Source: Aggregatibacter segnis ATCC 33393
GTDB taxonomy: Bacteria > Pseudomonadota > Gammaproteobacteria > Enterobacterales > Pasteurellaceae
Assembly (NCBI RefSeq): GCF_000185305.1
Contig: NZ_GL622200.1
Coordinates: 856,335 to 920,334, forward strand
Reading direction: 5' to 3'
Length of the DNA stretch: 64,000 bases
The position numbers were made by a program, and so were the translations under genes. The notes beneath the pieces were generated by a model that ran no database searches, was not told the DNA's origin, and saw nothing but the letters and a program-made list of their open reading frames with translations. Shown piece after piece: positions 1 through 9,844 of this stretch (position 1 is its first letter; each line of letters opens with the position of its first letter).

Positions 1-1
1 T

Positions 2-73
2 GTAATGCCGATTCCTTTGTATTTATTAGACGAAGTGGCTAGAGGTTTCTTACACATTTTTTATGAATTTTAG
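2..73 (+). CDS. possible 3' end of an upstream gene
   Basis: An open frame entering from the left edge ends at a TAG at 71-73 and reads as a short mixed hydrophobic tail (VMPIPLYLLDEVARG and so on). It could be the C-terminus of a gene lying mostly outside the window. I do not recognise the family, and an open frame this short can arise by chance. No competing gene is visible before position 185. Confidence 0.3.
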   Translation, partial: VMPIPLYLLDEVARGFLHIFYEF

Positions 74-184
74 GCACAATTAAATCATGAATAGAAGAAG
101 AGGGGATAATAAAAAGAAATTTTATCGAAAAAATAATTGGGCTATACTGAGCACCTTTTGATTTTTGAGGAAAGAGGATTAGCG

Positions 185-877
185 ATGAAAAAAATAGAAA
201 CCTTGTTTGCCAACAATTATGCGTGGGCAACGCAAATGAAAGAGGAAAACTCCACTTACTTTCAAGAATTGGCCGAGCATCAACAGCCGCATTATTTATG
301 GATTGGTTGCTCAGATAGTCGTGTACCGGCAGAGAAATTGACGAACTTGGAGCCGGGAGAGTTATTTGTTCATCGTAACGTGGCGAACCAAGTGATTCAT
401 ACGGACTTTAACTGCCTCTCTGTGGTGCAATATGCTGTGGATGTGCTGAATATTGAACACATCATTATTTGTGGCCATACAAATTGTGGCGGTATTCATG
501 CTGCAATGAATGATAAAGATTTGGGCTTAATTAATAACTGGTTATTGCATATCCGAGATATTTGGTTCAAACATGGTCATTTGCTTGGCAATCTTTCACC
601 GGAACGCCGTGCCGATATGTTGACTAAGTTAAATGTGGCGGAGCAGGTATATAATTTGGGACGCACTTCCATTGTGAAAAATGCGTGGAAAAACGGCAAG
701 AAATTATCTCTGCATGGTTGGGTTTATGACGTGAATGATGGTTTCTTGGTTGATCAAGGCGTAATTGCCACCAGTCGTGAAACTCTCGAAATTTCTTATC
801 GCAACGCGATTGCTCGTTTATTGAAATTAAACGAAGAAGAAATGTTGAAAAAAGATCATGAGCGAGAGGCAGAATAA
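185..877 (+). CDS. can: beta-class carbonic anhydrase
   Basis: Zinc enzyme that interconverts CO2 and bicarbonate in the cytoplasm, supplying bicarbonate for carboxylations. Seen: the metal ligands of the beta class at Cys42, Asp44, His98 and Cys101, in WIGCSDSR and CGHTNCGG. Trp39, Arg64 and Tyr181 are also present; these residues form the bicarbonate-inhibition pocket known in the Haemophilus influenzae enzyme, so the same allosteric control is inferred. The protein is 230 residues, normal for the family. The ATG at 185 is preferred over the frame opening at 137 because an AGAGGA ribosome site precedes it and the family N-terminus begins at MKKIETLF. It stands alone, followed by a strong terminator. 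Confidence 0.95.
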   Translation: MKKIETLFANNYAWATQMKEENSTYFQELAEHQQPHYLWIGCSDSRVPAEKLTNLEPGELFVHRNVANQVIHTDFNCLSVVQYAVDVLNIEHIIICGHTNCGGIHAAMNDKDLGLINNWLLHIRDIWFKHGHLLGNLSPERRADMLTKLNVAEQVYNLGRTSIVKNAWKNGKKLSLHGWVYDVNDGFLVDQGVIATSRETLEISYRNAIARLLKLNEEEMLKKDHEREAE

Positions 878-881
878 TATA

Positions 882-914
882 AAAAGGGTTGAACGTAAAT
901 GTTCAACCCTTTTA
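882..914 (+). terminator. intrinsic terminator after can
   Basis: A 12-bp perfect stem (AAAGGGTTGAAC paired with GTTCAACCCTTT) with a 6-nt loop runs into a T-tract five bases after the carbonic anhydrase stop codon. Confidence 0.85.
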
Positions 915-935
915 GTTTGAATCATGTTTGGTTGA

Positions 936-965
936 AAAAGTGCGGTCATTTTTGACCGCACTTTT
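936..965. terminator. inverted pair of uptake signals, convergent terminator
   Basis: Two facing copies of the Haemophilus uptake core AAGTGCGGT form a 13-bp perfect stem around a four-T loop, with A and T runs outside. It lies between the convergent can and dolP genes. Uptake-signal pairs used as terminators are well known in this family. It probably ends dolP transcription from the other strand. Confidence 0.75.
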
Positions 966-971
966 CAGGTA

Positions 972-1559
972 TTAATTCAAATAATTAAAGACTTTCACTA
1001 CTTTAGTCACACCGGAAACATTGCGGGCAATTTCTGCCGCGGCATTGCCTTGGTCATGAGTGACGTTACCCAATAAGAAGACTTCATTGTTTTCGGTGAT
1101 AACTTTCACATCACTGGTTTTCACTTTAGAATCTACAAGCATTTTGGATTTGATTTGGCTCGTAATCCAAGCATCTTTACTGATTTGAGAAAAACTTACT
1201 TTTGGTCCGACGCGCACTTCGTTGTAAACATCATTTACATTTTGTACGCCTTTGGCTAATGATGTCGCGATTTCTCGTAAATTATCGTTAGGTACTTGAC
1301 CGGTTAATAAAATTCGACCGCTATAGGAGGTGATACTAATGCGCGCTTCGGATTTAATTTGCTGATCTTTATAGATAGCTGATTTTACCCTTTCTTCTAA
1401 GGTTTCATCATCAATTTGGGTGCCTACTGTTCTTGGGTCTGTTGCGACTTTGGTGGCACCGGCAACGGCTACTCCACCAATAGCGGCGGCAACACATCCT
1501 TGTAATAACATGGCGCCAGCAAAAATGAATGCCAGTTTTTTTAGTGAACTTGGTAACAT
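972..1559 (-). CDS. dolP: outer-membrane BON-domain lipoprotein DolP (YraP)
   Basis: Lipoprotein that binds anionic phospholipid on the inner face of the outer membrane and supports envelope integrity. Seen: a lipoprotein signal with lipobox LLQGC near residue 21, then two BON domains (roughly 55-120 and 130-195) with the repeated pattern of short beta strands and ILLTGQV / VFLLGNV motifs. Length of 195 residues matches the family. The ATG at 1559 is chosen because AGGAG sits six bases upstream; the in-frame ATG at 1565 abuts that site and is less likely. It is last in the lpoA-yraN-diaA-dolP cluster, the same order as in E. coli. Confidence 0.92.
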   Translation of the reverse strand: MLPSSLKKLAFIFAGAMLLQGCVAAAIGGVAVAGATKVATDPRTVGTQIDDETLEERVKSAIYKDQQIKSEARISITSYSGRILLTGQVPNDNLREIATSLAKGVQNVNDVYNEVRVGPKVSFSQISKDAWITSQIKSKMLVDSKVKTSDVKVITENNEVFLLGNVTHDQGNAAAEIARNVSGVTKVVKVFNYLN

Positions 1560-1624
1560 AGTCATCTCCTTTTTATGTTTAATTATTAGCGTTAGTGTGA
1601 CTTGAACGCTTACTTTCTGTCAAG

Positions 1625-2218
1625 TTACGAATGTGAGAATAGTTTGAAATCAATTAGTTCGCAAATGCTGTTAATAATGAATAAATGATTTTCCAAAATT
1701 CGACTTTCTTTTGAACTTGGTACGGAAATATGTAAATCCTTTTCCGTTAAAATCCCTTGAATATGATCGTTACTGTTTCCCGTTAAGACAATCACATTGA
1801 TCTCTTTGTTCACGGCATGTGTGATAATGTTGAGAATATTGCTCTCATTGCCTAATAGCGCAAAGACCACCAAAATATCGCCTTGCTGTGCAATGGCATT
1901 GAATTGGTGTTGATAAAGCTTTTCTAGGGTATTGTCGGAAACGAAAGTAGAACCGACCGCACTATCTAAACTTAATAGGACGGAGGGAAAGCTTGGGCGT
2001 TTTAACTCATAGCGATTGAGTAAATTTGCTACCAAGCATTGTGCGTTAATGTAAGAACGACCTTCGCCGCAAGCAATAACTTTATTTCCGCGTAAGAGAC
2101 TGTTGATTAATAGCTGTGTGGCCTCAGCGATTTGTGGGCTAAGCAAGCTTTTTGAGTAAATATGCGTTTTGATATTTTCTTCATATAACGCATTGAGTTT
2201 ATTTAACATAGTCATCAA
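1625..2218 (-). CDS. diaA: SIS-domain DnaA-associated protein DiaA (YraO/GmhA-like)
   Basis: SIS-fold protein. In E. coli the orthologue binds DnaA as a tetramer and stimulates initiation at oriC; the fold is shared with phosphoheptose isomerase. Seen: the sugar-isomerase phosphate loop region [10 protein letters not shown] near residue 50, [13 protein letters not shown] around 115-130 and a second Rossmann-like strand NVIVLTGNS, over 197 residues. It overlaps the end of yraN by four bases, which suggests translational coupling. An internal ATG at 2209 could also start it. The position next to lpoA and yraN favours DiaA over GmhA. Confidence 0.85.
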   Translation of the reverse strand: MMTMLNKLNALYEENIKTHIYSKSLLSPQIAEATQLLINSLLRGNKVIACGEGRSYINAQCLVANLLNRYELKRPSFPSVLLSLDSAVGSTFVSDNTLEKLYQHQFNAIAQQGDILVVFALLGNESNILNIITHAVNKEINVIVLTGNSNDHIQGILTEKDLHISVPSSKESRILENHLFIINSICELIDFKLFSHS

Positions 2219-2574
2219 TCAAGAAAGTTAGGAATCCATTGAATGTCATGCTCGGAATGACCAAAAGCAACCAAATCGAAACGACAATCCGTATCTTCTA
2301 AGCTTTGCTTTCGTTGTGCTAACCAAAGCGTTGCCGCATCCATCCAACGTTGCTGTTTTTTCCAATCAACACTTTCTACGGCGGAACCGAAATGATCATT
2401 TTTACGTTGGCGTACTTCTACAAACACAATGGTGTCTTGATCTAACATGACGAGATCTAATTCACCGCATTTGAAATTCTGATTGGCTGCAAGAAAAGTT
2501 AAGCCTTGAGATTCTAAAAAGAGGCGAGCTTTGTGTTCAAATCTCGCCCCTTGTTGACGTTTTAGAGAGAACAT
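2215..2574 (-). CDS. yraN: YraN / UPF0102 family nuclease-like protein
   Basis: Small protein of the UPF0102 family, which has a Holliday-junction-resolvase-like PD-(D/E)xK fold; its role is unproven. Seen in 119 residues: [17 protein letters not shown] at the start, the acidic [10 protein letters not shown] segment and FVEVRQRK, matching the family pattern E...GEIDLI...FVEVK. In this copy the usual EVK is EVR. It lies nine bases after lpoA and overlaps diaA, so it is almost certainly co-transcribed with both. Confidence 0.9.
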   Translation of the reverse strand: MFSLKRQQGARFEHKARLFLESQGLTFLAANQNFKCGELDLVMLDQDTIVFVEVRQRKNDHFGSAVESVDWKKQQRWMDAATLWLAQRKQSLEDTDCRFDLVAFGHSEHDIQWIPNFLD

Positions 2575-2583
2575 ACGTTCAAC

Positions 2584-4302
2584 TTAGTTTAATACTTGGA
2601 TGCCACCATTTTGGTATTGGAACCAAGTCATATCGCGTTCGATATTACAGTTTGGACCGGCGCTTAATTTACCGGTTAAACCGTCAATTTGATAGCCGGG
2701 GACTTGGCGTAATTCATTGAAATGATTGATAAGCAACCAAGCATCTGCGCCCATTGCGTATAAACGCATGAGAGAGTAATCGCCATTCGTATTGTTGGCA
2801 ATTTTTTGATATTGGGCGGAATCCGTATCTTTAAAGAACGGAATATCGCTGAATTGTAATCCGTTCATCAATAAACGATATTCAGTGCTGTTATTGGAAG
2901 AGTTGCTACGTGAGCTGGCATACAATTTGATGTTGCTACCGCTGTTATCAATAACTGTTTTTAAATCAGCCAACTCATCACTTTTAGCCACAACATATAA
3001 TCCTTGTAGATTTTGACCTTGTAATGCAACGCCGACATCTGCAGATTGATTGTAGTATTTGATATTTGCATCCGTACCAGCCAATTGTTGCCAACGTACG
3101 TTAAATGCAGTTGCGGTGCGTTGTCCTAAATCATTTTGTGGTACAGCAACCATCGGTTCACGAATACCGTCTGCCCACATTTTATTGGCTGCAGATTCCG
3201 CCTCATCTTCCGGAGATAGACCGTAATAGCACACTTGACCGATTGCACGGGCATTTTGTGTTGCATTTAAGGTTAACACGCTTAGATCTTGAAGTGCGGA
3301 TGGATTGTTGAGAAGAGTATCAACGTTTTGTTTCAATAACGGACCGATAATCGCACGGGCACCGGCTTGTTTTGCTTGAGCAATGATGTCATTCACCGGT
3401 GTTGCCACAGTGTCATAAAATTCTACTTGAACGGAGGTGTCACCGCCTCTTGCCGCATCAAAACCGGATTTGATCGTGTTGCCTAGAATTTGACCATTAC
3501 CGCTTAAAGGTAAAAGTAAGGCCACTTTGGTTAAAGAAGTTTGTTGGAAATTAAACAAACCTTGTAACTCTGTCGGGAATAGATAAGCTGCAGTGTGATT
3601 TGAATAAGAGGCTTTCCAGTTTTGTAATGCTTGGCTTAATTGTGTCGGTTGATTGATATTGTCGTTATACGCACGGGTTAATGCCAACCAGCCGGCTAAA
3701 GCAAGGTTGCCTTCATCTTGTGTGTTATTGATGATGCCACGATTTGCACTGCGTAATAACGCCCAAGTGCGGTCGTTATTTTCTTGTTTTCTTTGTACAT
3801 CGCTAAGCACTTGATCCATTTGAATACGAGCTTTTACTGCTTCAATAATGTCTGCTTTATTTTCTGCAATGCGTGCTTTTACAGCATAATAACGACCGGT
3901 TTGAGATGGGCTTAGTTGCGCTAAATTCACGCTTTTTAATACGTTTGCTGCACTGGTATTATCGTTTTTTACTGCCGCGATATGTGCCTCAATAAGAGAT
4001 TTATCGACAAGTTGATCCGGGGTGAGATCTTTTAATTCATTTAATAAGGCTTGTGCTTGAGGGATTTTATTTTCAGTTATCAAGACACGCGCTGCCAACA
4101 ATTTATAGGTTTGTTGTTCTTCTACTTTTTGTGTTTGCTCGATTTTGTTCATATAAAAATCGGAACTGGCATTCGCATCCTCTTTTAGCATGTTAGCGGT
4201 ATTGCCACCAAAAAAACTGGTAGTACAACCCGCTAATAACAGCGTAAAGAAAAAAGGCATTAATCCTTTTTTAAAATTAATGCGTTGTAATAGAATAGGC
4301 AT
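2584..4302 (-). CDS. lpoA: penicillin-binding protein activator LpoA
   Basis: Outer-membrane lipoprotein that spans the periplasm and activates the peptidoglycan synthase PBP1a. Seen: signal peptide with lipobox LLLAGCT around residue 24, an N-terminal helical TPR-like half (to about 250) and a C-terminal half resembling periplasmic binding proteins that begins at TKVALLLPLSGNGQ. Length is 572 residues. The frame is open for 47 further codons upstream, but these overlap rsmI on the other strand; the ATG at 4302 follows GGAG and gives a proper lipoprotein signal. Divergent from rsmI, as in other gamma-proteobacteria. Confidence 0.94.
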   Translation of the reverse strand: MPILLQRINFKKGLMPFFFTLLLAGCTTSFFGGNTANMLKEDANASSDFYMNKIEQTQKVEEQQTYKLLAARVLITENKIPQAQALLNELKDLTPDQLVDKSLIEAHIAAVKNDNTSAANVLKSVNLAQLSPSQTGRYYAVKARIAENKADIIEAVKARIQMDQVLSDVQRKQENNDRTWALLRSANRGIINNTQDEGNLALAGWLALTRAYNDNINQPTQLSQALQNWKASYSNHTAAYLFPTELQGLFNFQQTSLTKVALLLPLSGNGQILGNTIKSGFDAARGGDTSVQVEFYDTVATPVNDIIAQAKQAGARAIIGPLLKQNVDTLLNNPSALQDLSVLTLNATQNARAIGQVCYYGLSPEDEAESAANKMWADGIREPMVAVPQNDLGQRTATAFNVRWQQLAGTDANIKYYNQSADVGVALQGQNLQGLYVVAKSDELADLKTVIDNSGSNIKLYASSRSNSSNNSTEYRLLMNGLQFSDIPFFKDTDSAQYQKIANNTNGDYSLMRLYAMGADAWLLINHFNELRQVPGYQIDGLTGKLSAGPNCNIERDMTWFQYQNGGIQVLN

Positions 4303-4378
4303 AATTACTCCATTTGTTGAAACAATTGGGGCGATCTTACTTATGTCACTCACTAAAAGCAAATAAAAGAAACACGAA

Positions 4379-5227
4379 ATGAGCAATTCAAACGGAATTT
4401 TATACATCGTCGCTACGCCGATTGGTAATTTGCAGGACATCACTCAACGGGCATTAGAAATCTTTGAAAAAGTCGATTTAATTGCCGCGGAAGATACTCG
4501 CCACAGTGGACTATTGTTAAGCCATTACGGCATTAAAAAGCCGTTTTTTGCTTTGCACGATCATAATGAGCAACAAAAAGCGGGCGCGTTGGTGGAGAAG
4601 TTATCACAAGGCACGAATATTGCGTTAATTTCTGATGCGGGCACGCCACTGATCAGCGATCCCGGATTTCATTTAGTGCGTCAATGCCGCCAAGCGGGAA
4701 TTCAAGTTGTGCCGTTGCCGGGCGCCTGTGCGGCAATTACCGCGTTATGTGCTTCGGGGATTGCTTCTGACCGTTTTTGCTTTGAGGGGTTCTTGCCGGC
4801 AAAAAGTAAAGCACGCTTGGACAAACTAAAAAACGTGGAGAATGAAGACCGCACTTTGATTTTCTATGAATCGACTCATCGTATTTTAGACAGCCTTGCG
4901 GATATGCAAACCGTGTTTGGCGGCGAGCGTTATGTGGTGCTGGCGCGTGAAATTACGAAAACCTGGGAAACCATTCATGGTGATAATTTGGCGGAGTTGT
5001 TGGTTTGGTTACAAGAAGATCCGAATCGCACTAAAGGCGAAATGGTGCTGATTGTTGAGGGAAAAACACAAGAAGAAAACAATGATGAAATTTCTCCGCA
5101 AGCGGTAAAAGCCCTTGAATTGATTAGTCAAGAATTGCCATTGAAGAAGGCAGCGGCTATTGTAGCGGAGCTTTATGGCTATAAGAAAAATCAGTTGTAT
5201 CAATTCGGATTGGAGTTTTTGAGTTAA
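4379..5227 (+). CDS. rsmI: 16S rRNA (cytidine-1402) 2'-O-methyltransferase RsmI
   Basis: SAM-dependent tetrapyrrole-methylase-fold enzyme that 2'-O-methylates C1402 in the decoding centre of 16S rRNA. Seen: [16 protein letters not shown] at the N-terminus, [24 protein letters not shown] and VVPLPGACA, all family signatures, over 282 residues. It is divergent from lpoA with a 76-bp gap that must hold both promoters. The ribosome site is weak (a purine-rich AAAGAAACACGAA run). A stray uptake signal follows the stop codon. Confidence 0.95.
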   Translation: MSNSNGILYIVATPIGNLQDITQRALEIFEKVDLIAAEDTRHSGLLLSHYGIKKPFFALHDHNEQQKAGALVEKLSQGTNIALISDAGTPLISDPGFHLVRQCRQAGIQVVPLPGACAAITALCASGIASDRFCFEGFLPAKSKARLDKLKNVENEDRTLIFYESTHRILDSLADMQTVFGGERYVVLAREITKTWETIHGDNLAELLVWLQEDPNRTKGEMVLIVEGKTQEENNDEISPQAVKALELISQELPLKKAAAIVAELYGYKKNQLYQFGLEFLS

Positions 5228-5296
5228 AAGTGCGGTTGGTTTTTTAAGTATTTTTTATCTTGAAAATCGCGAAATACCATTTCCGTTTTCTTCTAT

Positions 5297-5326
5297 ATAA
5301 AAAGGCGAGAGGAAAACCCCTCGCCC
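5297..5326 (-). terminator. glpK terminator
   Basis: Read on the minus strand, GGCGAGGGG and CCTCTCGCC pair around a short TTTT loop, followed by a run of T. It lies about 30 bases past the glpK stop codon and closes the glpFK transcript. Confidence 0.75.
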
Positions 5327-5357
5327 ATATATAAAAGATGTAGGAAGGTTAAATTTT

Positions 5358-6857
5358 TTATTCCTCTTCCCACGCCAATGCACGCTGAACCGCTTTCTTC
5401 CAGCCTTGGTAAAGTGCGGTGCGTTTTTCCGGTGTTTCTTTCGGTTCAAATGTCCGTTCGACAATAGCTTTGCCACGCAATTCTTCCAAGTCTTTCCAGA
5501 ATCCTACCGCAAGTCCGGCGAGGTAGGCGGCGCCGAGTGCAGTAACTTCACGCACTTTTGGACGCTCAACCTTCACATCAAGAATATCTGCTTGGAATTG
5601 CATTAAGAAATTATTGGCAACGGCACCACCGTCCACGCGTAAAGCCGCTAATTTTTCACCACTGTCAGATTGCATCGCATCTAATACTTCACGGGTTTGG
5701 TAGGCGATGGCTTCTAGAGTAGCGCGGACGATGTGATTTCGGTTAGCACCACGGGATAAACCGACAATCGCACCACGTGCATACGGATCCCAATATGGCG
5801 CACCTAAACCGGTAAAGGCAGGTACCACATAAACGCCATTGGTATCTTTCACTTTGGTCGCGAAATATTCGGAGTCGGCACTGTCGTGAATTAAACGCAA
5901 TTCGTCACGTAACCATTGGATTGATGCGCCACCCATAAAAATAGAACCTTCTAAGGCATAGCAAGGTTCGCCTTTGGCATTACATGCGATGGTGGTGAGC
6001 AATCCGTTTTTAGATTCGACCGCTCTGTCACCCGTATTCATCAACATAAAGCAGCCGGTACCGTAAGTGTTTTTCGCCATACCGGGTTCCACACATAAAT
6101 GGCCATAAAGCGCGGCTTGTTGGTCTCCAGCGATACCCGCTACCGGAATCCGCACACCGCCTTTACCCCCGATGTTGGTTTGTCCATACACTTCAGAGGA
6201 ATTGCATACTTTCGGCAACATGGCTTTTGGAATATCTAATAACTCAAGCATTTTGTCATCCCATTGCTTGGTGTGGATATTAAACAGCATAGTACGAGAT
6301 GCGTTGGTATAGTCGGTGACATGGGCGCGACCTTGGGTCAGTTTCCAAACTAACCAAGTATCCACGGTACCAAACAACAATTCGCCTTTTTTCGCCCGTT
6401 CTCTGGCGCCTTCAACATGATCCAAAATCCATTTGATTTTTGTACCGGAAAAGTAAGGGTCAACGACAAGTCCGGTGGTTTTACGAATATAGCTTTCGTG
6501 TCCATCGGCTTTTAATTGGGTACAAATATCGGCAGTACGACGACATTGCCAAACAATCGCGTTATAAATCGGTTTGCCCGTTTCTTTTTCCCAGACGATG
6601 GTGGTCTCACGTTGGTTCGTGATCCCGATGGCGGCAATTTTATCGGAGGTAATGCCTGCTTTAGCAACGACTTCGTTTAATGTTGAGCTTTGGCTTGCCC
6701 AGATTTCCATCGGATTATGTTCAACCCAGCCCGCTTGCGGATAAATTTGGGTAAATTCACGCTGTGCCACTTCGACGATATTGGCATTTTTATCTAATAA
6801 AACCGCACGGGAGCTTGTGGTGCCTTGGTCGAGAGCAATAATGTATTCTTGAGTCAT
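5358..6857 (-). CDS. glpK: glycerol kinase
   Basis: Phosphorylates glycerol to glycerol-3-phosphate with ATP, trapping glycerol that enters through GlpF. Seen: FGGY-kinase start [16 protein letters not shown], the substrate region [31 protein letters not shown], and the second signature [18 protein letters not shown]; 499 residues, normal. The ATG at 6857 is chosen because GGAGA lies just upstream and the family begins [12 protein letters not shown]; 41 upstream in-frame codons run into glpF. It is 34 bp downstream of glpF. Products feed GlpD, encoded divergently. Confidence 0.96.
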   Translation of the reverse strand: MTQEYIIALDQGTTSSRAVLLDKNANIVEVAQREFTQIYPQAGWVEHNPMEIWASQSSTLNEVVAKAGITSDKIAAIGITNQRETTIVWEKETGKPIYNAIVWQCRRTADICTQLKADGHESYIRKTTGLVVDPYFSGTKIKWILDHVEGARERAKKGELLFGTVDTWLVWKLTQGRAHVTDYTNASRTMLFNIHTKQWDDKMLELLDIPKAMLPKVCNSSEVYGQTNIGGKGGVRIPVAGIAGDQQAALYGHLCVEPGMAKNTYGTGCFMLMNTGDRAVESKNGLLTTIACNAKGEPCYALEGSIFMGGASIQWLRDELRLIHDSADSEYFATKVKDTNGVYVVPAFTGLGAPYWDPYARGAIVGLSRGANRNHIVRATLEAIAYQTREVLDAMQSDSGEKLAALRVDGGAVANNFLMQFQADILDVKVERPKVREVTALGAAYLAGLAVGFWKDLEELRGKAIVERTFEPKETPEKRTALYQGWKKAVQRALAWEEE

Positions 6858-6891
6858 GAGTTTCTCCTTATATAGAAATAAAGCGGGTGAA

Positions 6892-7686
6892 CTAGGATTC
6901 GCCGCAGTTACACGGTAAATTTTTACCGATAAAACGTTGGTATCCCCAAGCGCCAAGCAAGCCACCGACAATTGGTGCAATTAAAGGGACGAGGACATAA
7001 GGAATGGCTAAACCACCAGTGAGCGCAATGTCGCCCCAGCCGGCAAAATAGGCAAATAATTTCGGGCCAAAGTCACGCGCCGGGTTCATGGCAAAGCCGG
7101 TTAATGGACCGGTTGCACCACCGATGACGGCAATAAGTAAACCAATCAATAGGGGAGCCATAGGACCTTTAGGTACGCCGTTGCCATCATCGGTTAAGGC
7201 TAAGATTAAGCCCATTAAAATGGCGGTAATCACTGTTTCCACTAAAAATGCTTTGTAAAATGTGATGTGTGGATGTGGATAGGTTGAGAATACATTGGCA
7301 ACACCAACGGTTTCTCCGCGAACGATATTTTGTGCGGCTTCCGTTGCTGCAAAAAGATCTTGATAAAGCAAATAAATCAACGCAGCGGCAACAAATGCAC
7401 CGGCCATTTGCGCGATGATGTAAGGAATAACTTTTTTGCCGTCAAAGCAAGCAAATTTCCATAAAGCAATGGTTACCGCCGGATTTAAGTGAGCTCCCGA
7501 TACGCCGGCAGTACAGTATACCGCCATAGCGACTCCGATCCCCCAAACAATGGATATTTCCCAAAGTCCGAAGGCTGCACCTGCTAGTTTTGCTGCTGCG
7601 ACACAACCGCAACCAAAGAAAATAAGAAGACCTGTACCTAAAAACTCCGCAATACAAGCACCTTTAAGTGTGTGATTTGTAGCCAT
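6892..7686 (-). CDS. glpF: glycerol uptake facilitator (aquaglyceroporin)
   Basis: Inner-membrane channel for passive glycerol entry. Seen: six hydrophobic segments and the two re-entrant NPA loops, [13 protein letters not shown] in the first half and [12 protein letters not shown] in the second; the Asp after the second NPAR is typical of glycerol rather than water channels. 264 residues. First gene of a glpF-glpK transcript that diverges from glpD; the shared intergenic region carries two CRP-like sites and GlpR-like half-sites. Confidence 0.95.
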   Translation of the reverse strand: MATNHTLKGACIAEFLGTGLLIFFGCGCVAAAKLAGAAFGLWEISIVWGIGVAMAVYCTAGVSGAHLNPAVTIALWKFACFDGKKVIPYIIAQMAGAFVAAALIYLLYQDLFAATEAAQNIVRGETVGVANVFSTYPHPHITFYKAFLVETVITAILMGLILALTDDGNGVPKGPMAPLLIGLLIAVIGGATGPLTGFAMNPARDFGPKLFAYFAGWGDIALTGGLAIPYVLVPLIAPIVGGLLGAWGYQRFIGKNLPCNCGES

Positions 7687-7795
7687 AAGCTCTCCTTAAT
7701 AAGAAGGAATTGATAAGAAGCATTTCGTTTTAAAACAGAATGCGGCGTCAAATTAATGAATAAATTTTCGCCAAGCAAACAAAAATAGTTTAATT

Positions 7796-7811
7796 TGTGA
7801 GCAGGATCACA
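7796..7811. promoter_or_regulatory. CRP binding site, glpF side
   Basis: TGTGA-GCAGGA-TCACA is a perfect match to the two conserved half-sites with 6-bp spacing. It lies 110 bp upstream of the glpF start in the glpF-glpD divergent region. Confidence 0.8.
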
Positions 7812-7869
7812 GAATATTTAATCGTTTAAGCAAACGTTTGCGTAAATTTTAGAATGTTTGAGCGTTAAT

Positions 7870-7885
7870 CGTGATCATGATCACA
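7870..7885. promoter_or_regulatory. CRP binding site, glpD side
   Basis: CGTGA-TCATGA-TCACA matches the CRP consensus with one change in the first half-site. It lies 120 bp upstream of glpD, giving each divergent glycerol transcript its own catabolite site. Confidence 0.7.
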
Positions 7886-7921
7886 AATTTAGAAATTTAT
7901 ATTTTCTTTTGTTTCCTTTAT

Positions 7922-7965
7922 TTTCGTTTGATGTGATAAAATGAGCATAAACGAACATTTCGTAT
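7922..7965. promoter_or_regulatory. candidate GlpR operator half-sites
   Basis: The stretch holds TTTCGTTTG and, about 20 bp later, AACGAACATTTCGTAT, an imperfect inverted arrangement of TTCGTT-like half-sites as bound by DeoR-family GlpR in E. coli. It sits directly upstream of glpD. The match is suggestive only, and no glpR is in the window. Confidence 0.4.
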
Positions 7966-8004
7966 TAAAAGTAAACAATTCGATATCAATCTTCGAGGTG
8001 AAAA

Positions 8005-9594
8005 ATGCAAAGAAATACGCAGCTTGAAAACGTAAAAAATACAGCGCAATGGGATTTTATTGTTGTTGGTGGCGGTGCCAGTGGTTTAGGTATTGCTTTA
8101 GACGCAGCATCACGTGGCTATAAAACATTGTTATTGGAAGGCTATGACTTTGCAAAAGGTACATCAAGCCGTAGTACTAAATTAGTACATGGTGGTGTGC
8201 GTTATTTAGCTGCAGGCGATGTCGCTTTAGTAAAAGAGGCTTTACGTGAACGTGGTCGTTTAGCAAAAAATGCCTCCCACTTATTTAAAAACCAAAATTT
8301 CATCATTCCTAACTACAATTTTATTGATAGCGTGAAGTACCGCATCGGTTTAGGTTTATACGATTATTTATCCGGTAATTTAAGTTTAGGTAAAACCATT
8401 GCCATCAGTAAAAACACCACAATGCAACGTTTGCCAACCTTAAACGGTGCAGATTTGAAAAACGGCGTAGTGTATAAAGACGGTCAGTTTGATGACTCCC
8501 GTTTAGCGGTGAATATTGCACAAACCGTTGTGGAACAAGGCGGTACCGTGTTGAATTATGCGAAAGTAACCGAATTGCTCAAAGATCAACAAGACAAAGT
8601 CAACGGCGTTAAATTTACGGACGAATTAAGTGGCGAACAATATAGCGTACAAGGTACTGCGGTGATTAATGCTACCGGTGTGTTCATGAATGATATTTTA
8701 TCTATGGATCACGGTACTGATAAAAAATTCGTCGTGCCAAGCCAAGGGGTGCATTTGGTATTGGATAAATCCTTCTTACCAAGTGATGACGCATTGATGA
8801 TTCCAAAAACCTCTGACGGTCGTGTATTGTTTGCGGTGCCATGGCATGAAAGATTAGTGGTTGGTACAACGGATACGTTGGTTAATGAGCCGTCTTATGA
8901 GCCGGTTGCTTTAGAACAAGAAATTCAATTTATTTTAGACACTGCCGGTCAATATTTAACGAGAAAACCAACACGCGATGATGTGTTAAGTATTTTCGCC
9001 GGCCTTCGTCCGTTAGCCGCGCCGGAAAAAGCCGGTCAAAGTACCAAAGAAGTGTCTCGTAGCCACAAAGTGGTGGTCAGCGACAGTGGTTTAGTGACCA
9101 TTACCGGTGGTAAATGGACGACTTATCGTCAAATGTCTGAAGACACTGTAGATGAAGCATTAAACGTACATCCGCAATTAGCGAAAAAACCATGTGTTAC
9201 AACGAATTTGGCGATTCACGGTAAAATTCCGGCAGAACAAGTGGATTTGAAAAATCACTTGTATATTTACGGTGCTGACATTCCGGCAATTAAAGCATTG
9301 GAAGCTGAACATCCGGAAATGGCGGAAAAAATTCATCCGCGTCATCCAAATACTGTTGCTGAAGTGGTTTGGGCGGTGCGTGAAGAAATGGCACAATCTG
9401 TTGAAGATGTTCTTGCACGTCGTGTTCGTTTATTGTTCCTCGATGCCCGTGCAGCCATCGACAGTGCGGCAAAAGTGGCAAGCGTCATGGCAAAAGAATT
9501 GGGTAAAGATGAACAATGGCAAAAAGAACAAGTAGAAGCGTTCTTAAGCATTGCGAAACATTACTTGCTCGTGGATTACGCGCCACAAAACTAA
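8005..9594 (+). CDS. glpD: aerobic glycerol-3-phosphate dehydrogenase
   Basis: Membrane-associated flavoprotein oxidising glycerol-3-phosphate to dihydroxyacetone phosphate and passing electrons to the quinone pool. Seen: N-terminal FAD motif DFIVVGGGASGLGIALDAA, the family block SSRSTKLVHGGVRYL, GLRPLAAPE and TITGGKWTTYRQM near residue 370, with the C-terminal domain following; 529 residues. A good GAGGTG ribosome site precedes the ATG. It is divergent from glpFK, with CRP and GlpR-like sites between. A terminator follows, so it is monocistronic. Confidence 0.95.
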   Translation: MQRNTQLENVKNTAQWDFIVVGGGASGLGIALDAASRGYKTLLLEGYDFAKGTSSRSTKLVHGGVRYLAAGDVALVKEALRERGRLAKNASHLFKNQNFIIPNYNFIDSVKYRIGLGLYDYLSGNLSLGKTIAISKNTTMQRLPTLNGADLKNGVVYKDGQFDDSRLAVNIAQTVVEQGGTVLNYAKVTELLKDQQDKVNGVKFTDELSGEQYSVQGTAVINATGVFMNDILSMDHGTDKKFVVPSQGVHLVLDKSFLPSDDALMIPKTSDGRVLFAVPWHERLVVGTTDTLVNEPSYEPVALEQEIQFILDTAGQYLTRKPTRDDVLSIFAGLRPLAAPEKAGQSTKEVSRSHKVVVSDSGLVTITGGKWTTYRQMSEDTVDEALNVHPQLAKKPCVTTNLAIHGKIPAEQVDLKNHLYIYGADIPAIKALEAEHPEMAEKIHPRHPNTVAEVVWAVREEMAQSVEDVLARRVRLLFLDARAAIDSAAKVASVMAKELGKDEQWQKEQVEAFLSIAKHYLLVDYAPQN

Positions 9595-9621
9595 TTTTCA
9601 TTTTTTTCCTGAAGTTAAGAT

Positions 9622-9656
9622 AAAAGGCAACATCATGTTGCCTTTTTCTTTTTTAC
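9622..9656 (+). terminator. glpD terminator
   Basis: AAAAGGCAACAT and ATGTTGCCTTTT form a perfect stem with a tiny loop, followed by a T-rich tail, 28 bases after the glpD stop. Confidence 0.85.
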
Positions 9657-9681
9657 TATTGCATGACGGAATATCGAAAGG

Positions 9682-9721
9682 AAAGTGCGGTGAAAAATAA
9701 TGTTATTTTTACCGCACTTTT
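9682..9721. repeat. inverted uptake-signal pair
   Basis: AAAGTGCGGT and ACCGCACTTT face each other around A/T-rich arms, with T's after the second copy. It lies between glpD and ndh and may act as a second terminator as well as a DNA uptake site. Confidence 0.7.
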
Positions 9722-9844
9722 GTTTTCATTTACCTAACAGAAATGAGGTATTTTCTGACTTTTCTAAATCGCGTTTAAGAAAAATGGCAAAACCAGTGTT
9801 AAAATATTGTTAATTAATTTTTATTTTTTAGTTTAGAGGTATTT

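Noticed and set aside
39..230. Minus-strand ORF before can
   Set aside because: Overlaps the carbonic anhydrase start and has a biased, AT-driven composition with no recognisable protein.
4303..4443. N-terminal extension of lpoA
   Set aside because: It overlaps the divergent rsmI start and lacks a ribosome site; ATG 4302 gives a lipoprotein signal and has GGAG upstream.
5255..5476. Minus-strand ORF of 73 codons over the glpK terminator
   Set aside because: It shadows glpK in another frame and crosses its terminator.
6858..6980. Longer glpK
   Set aside because: The extra 41 codons lie within glpF and have no similarity to glycerol kinases.
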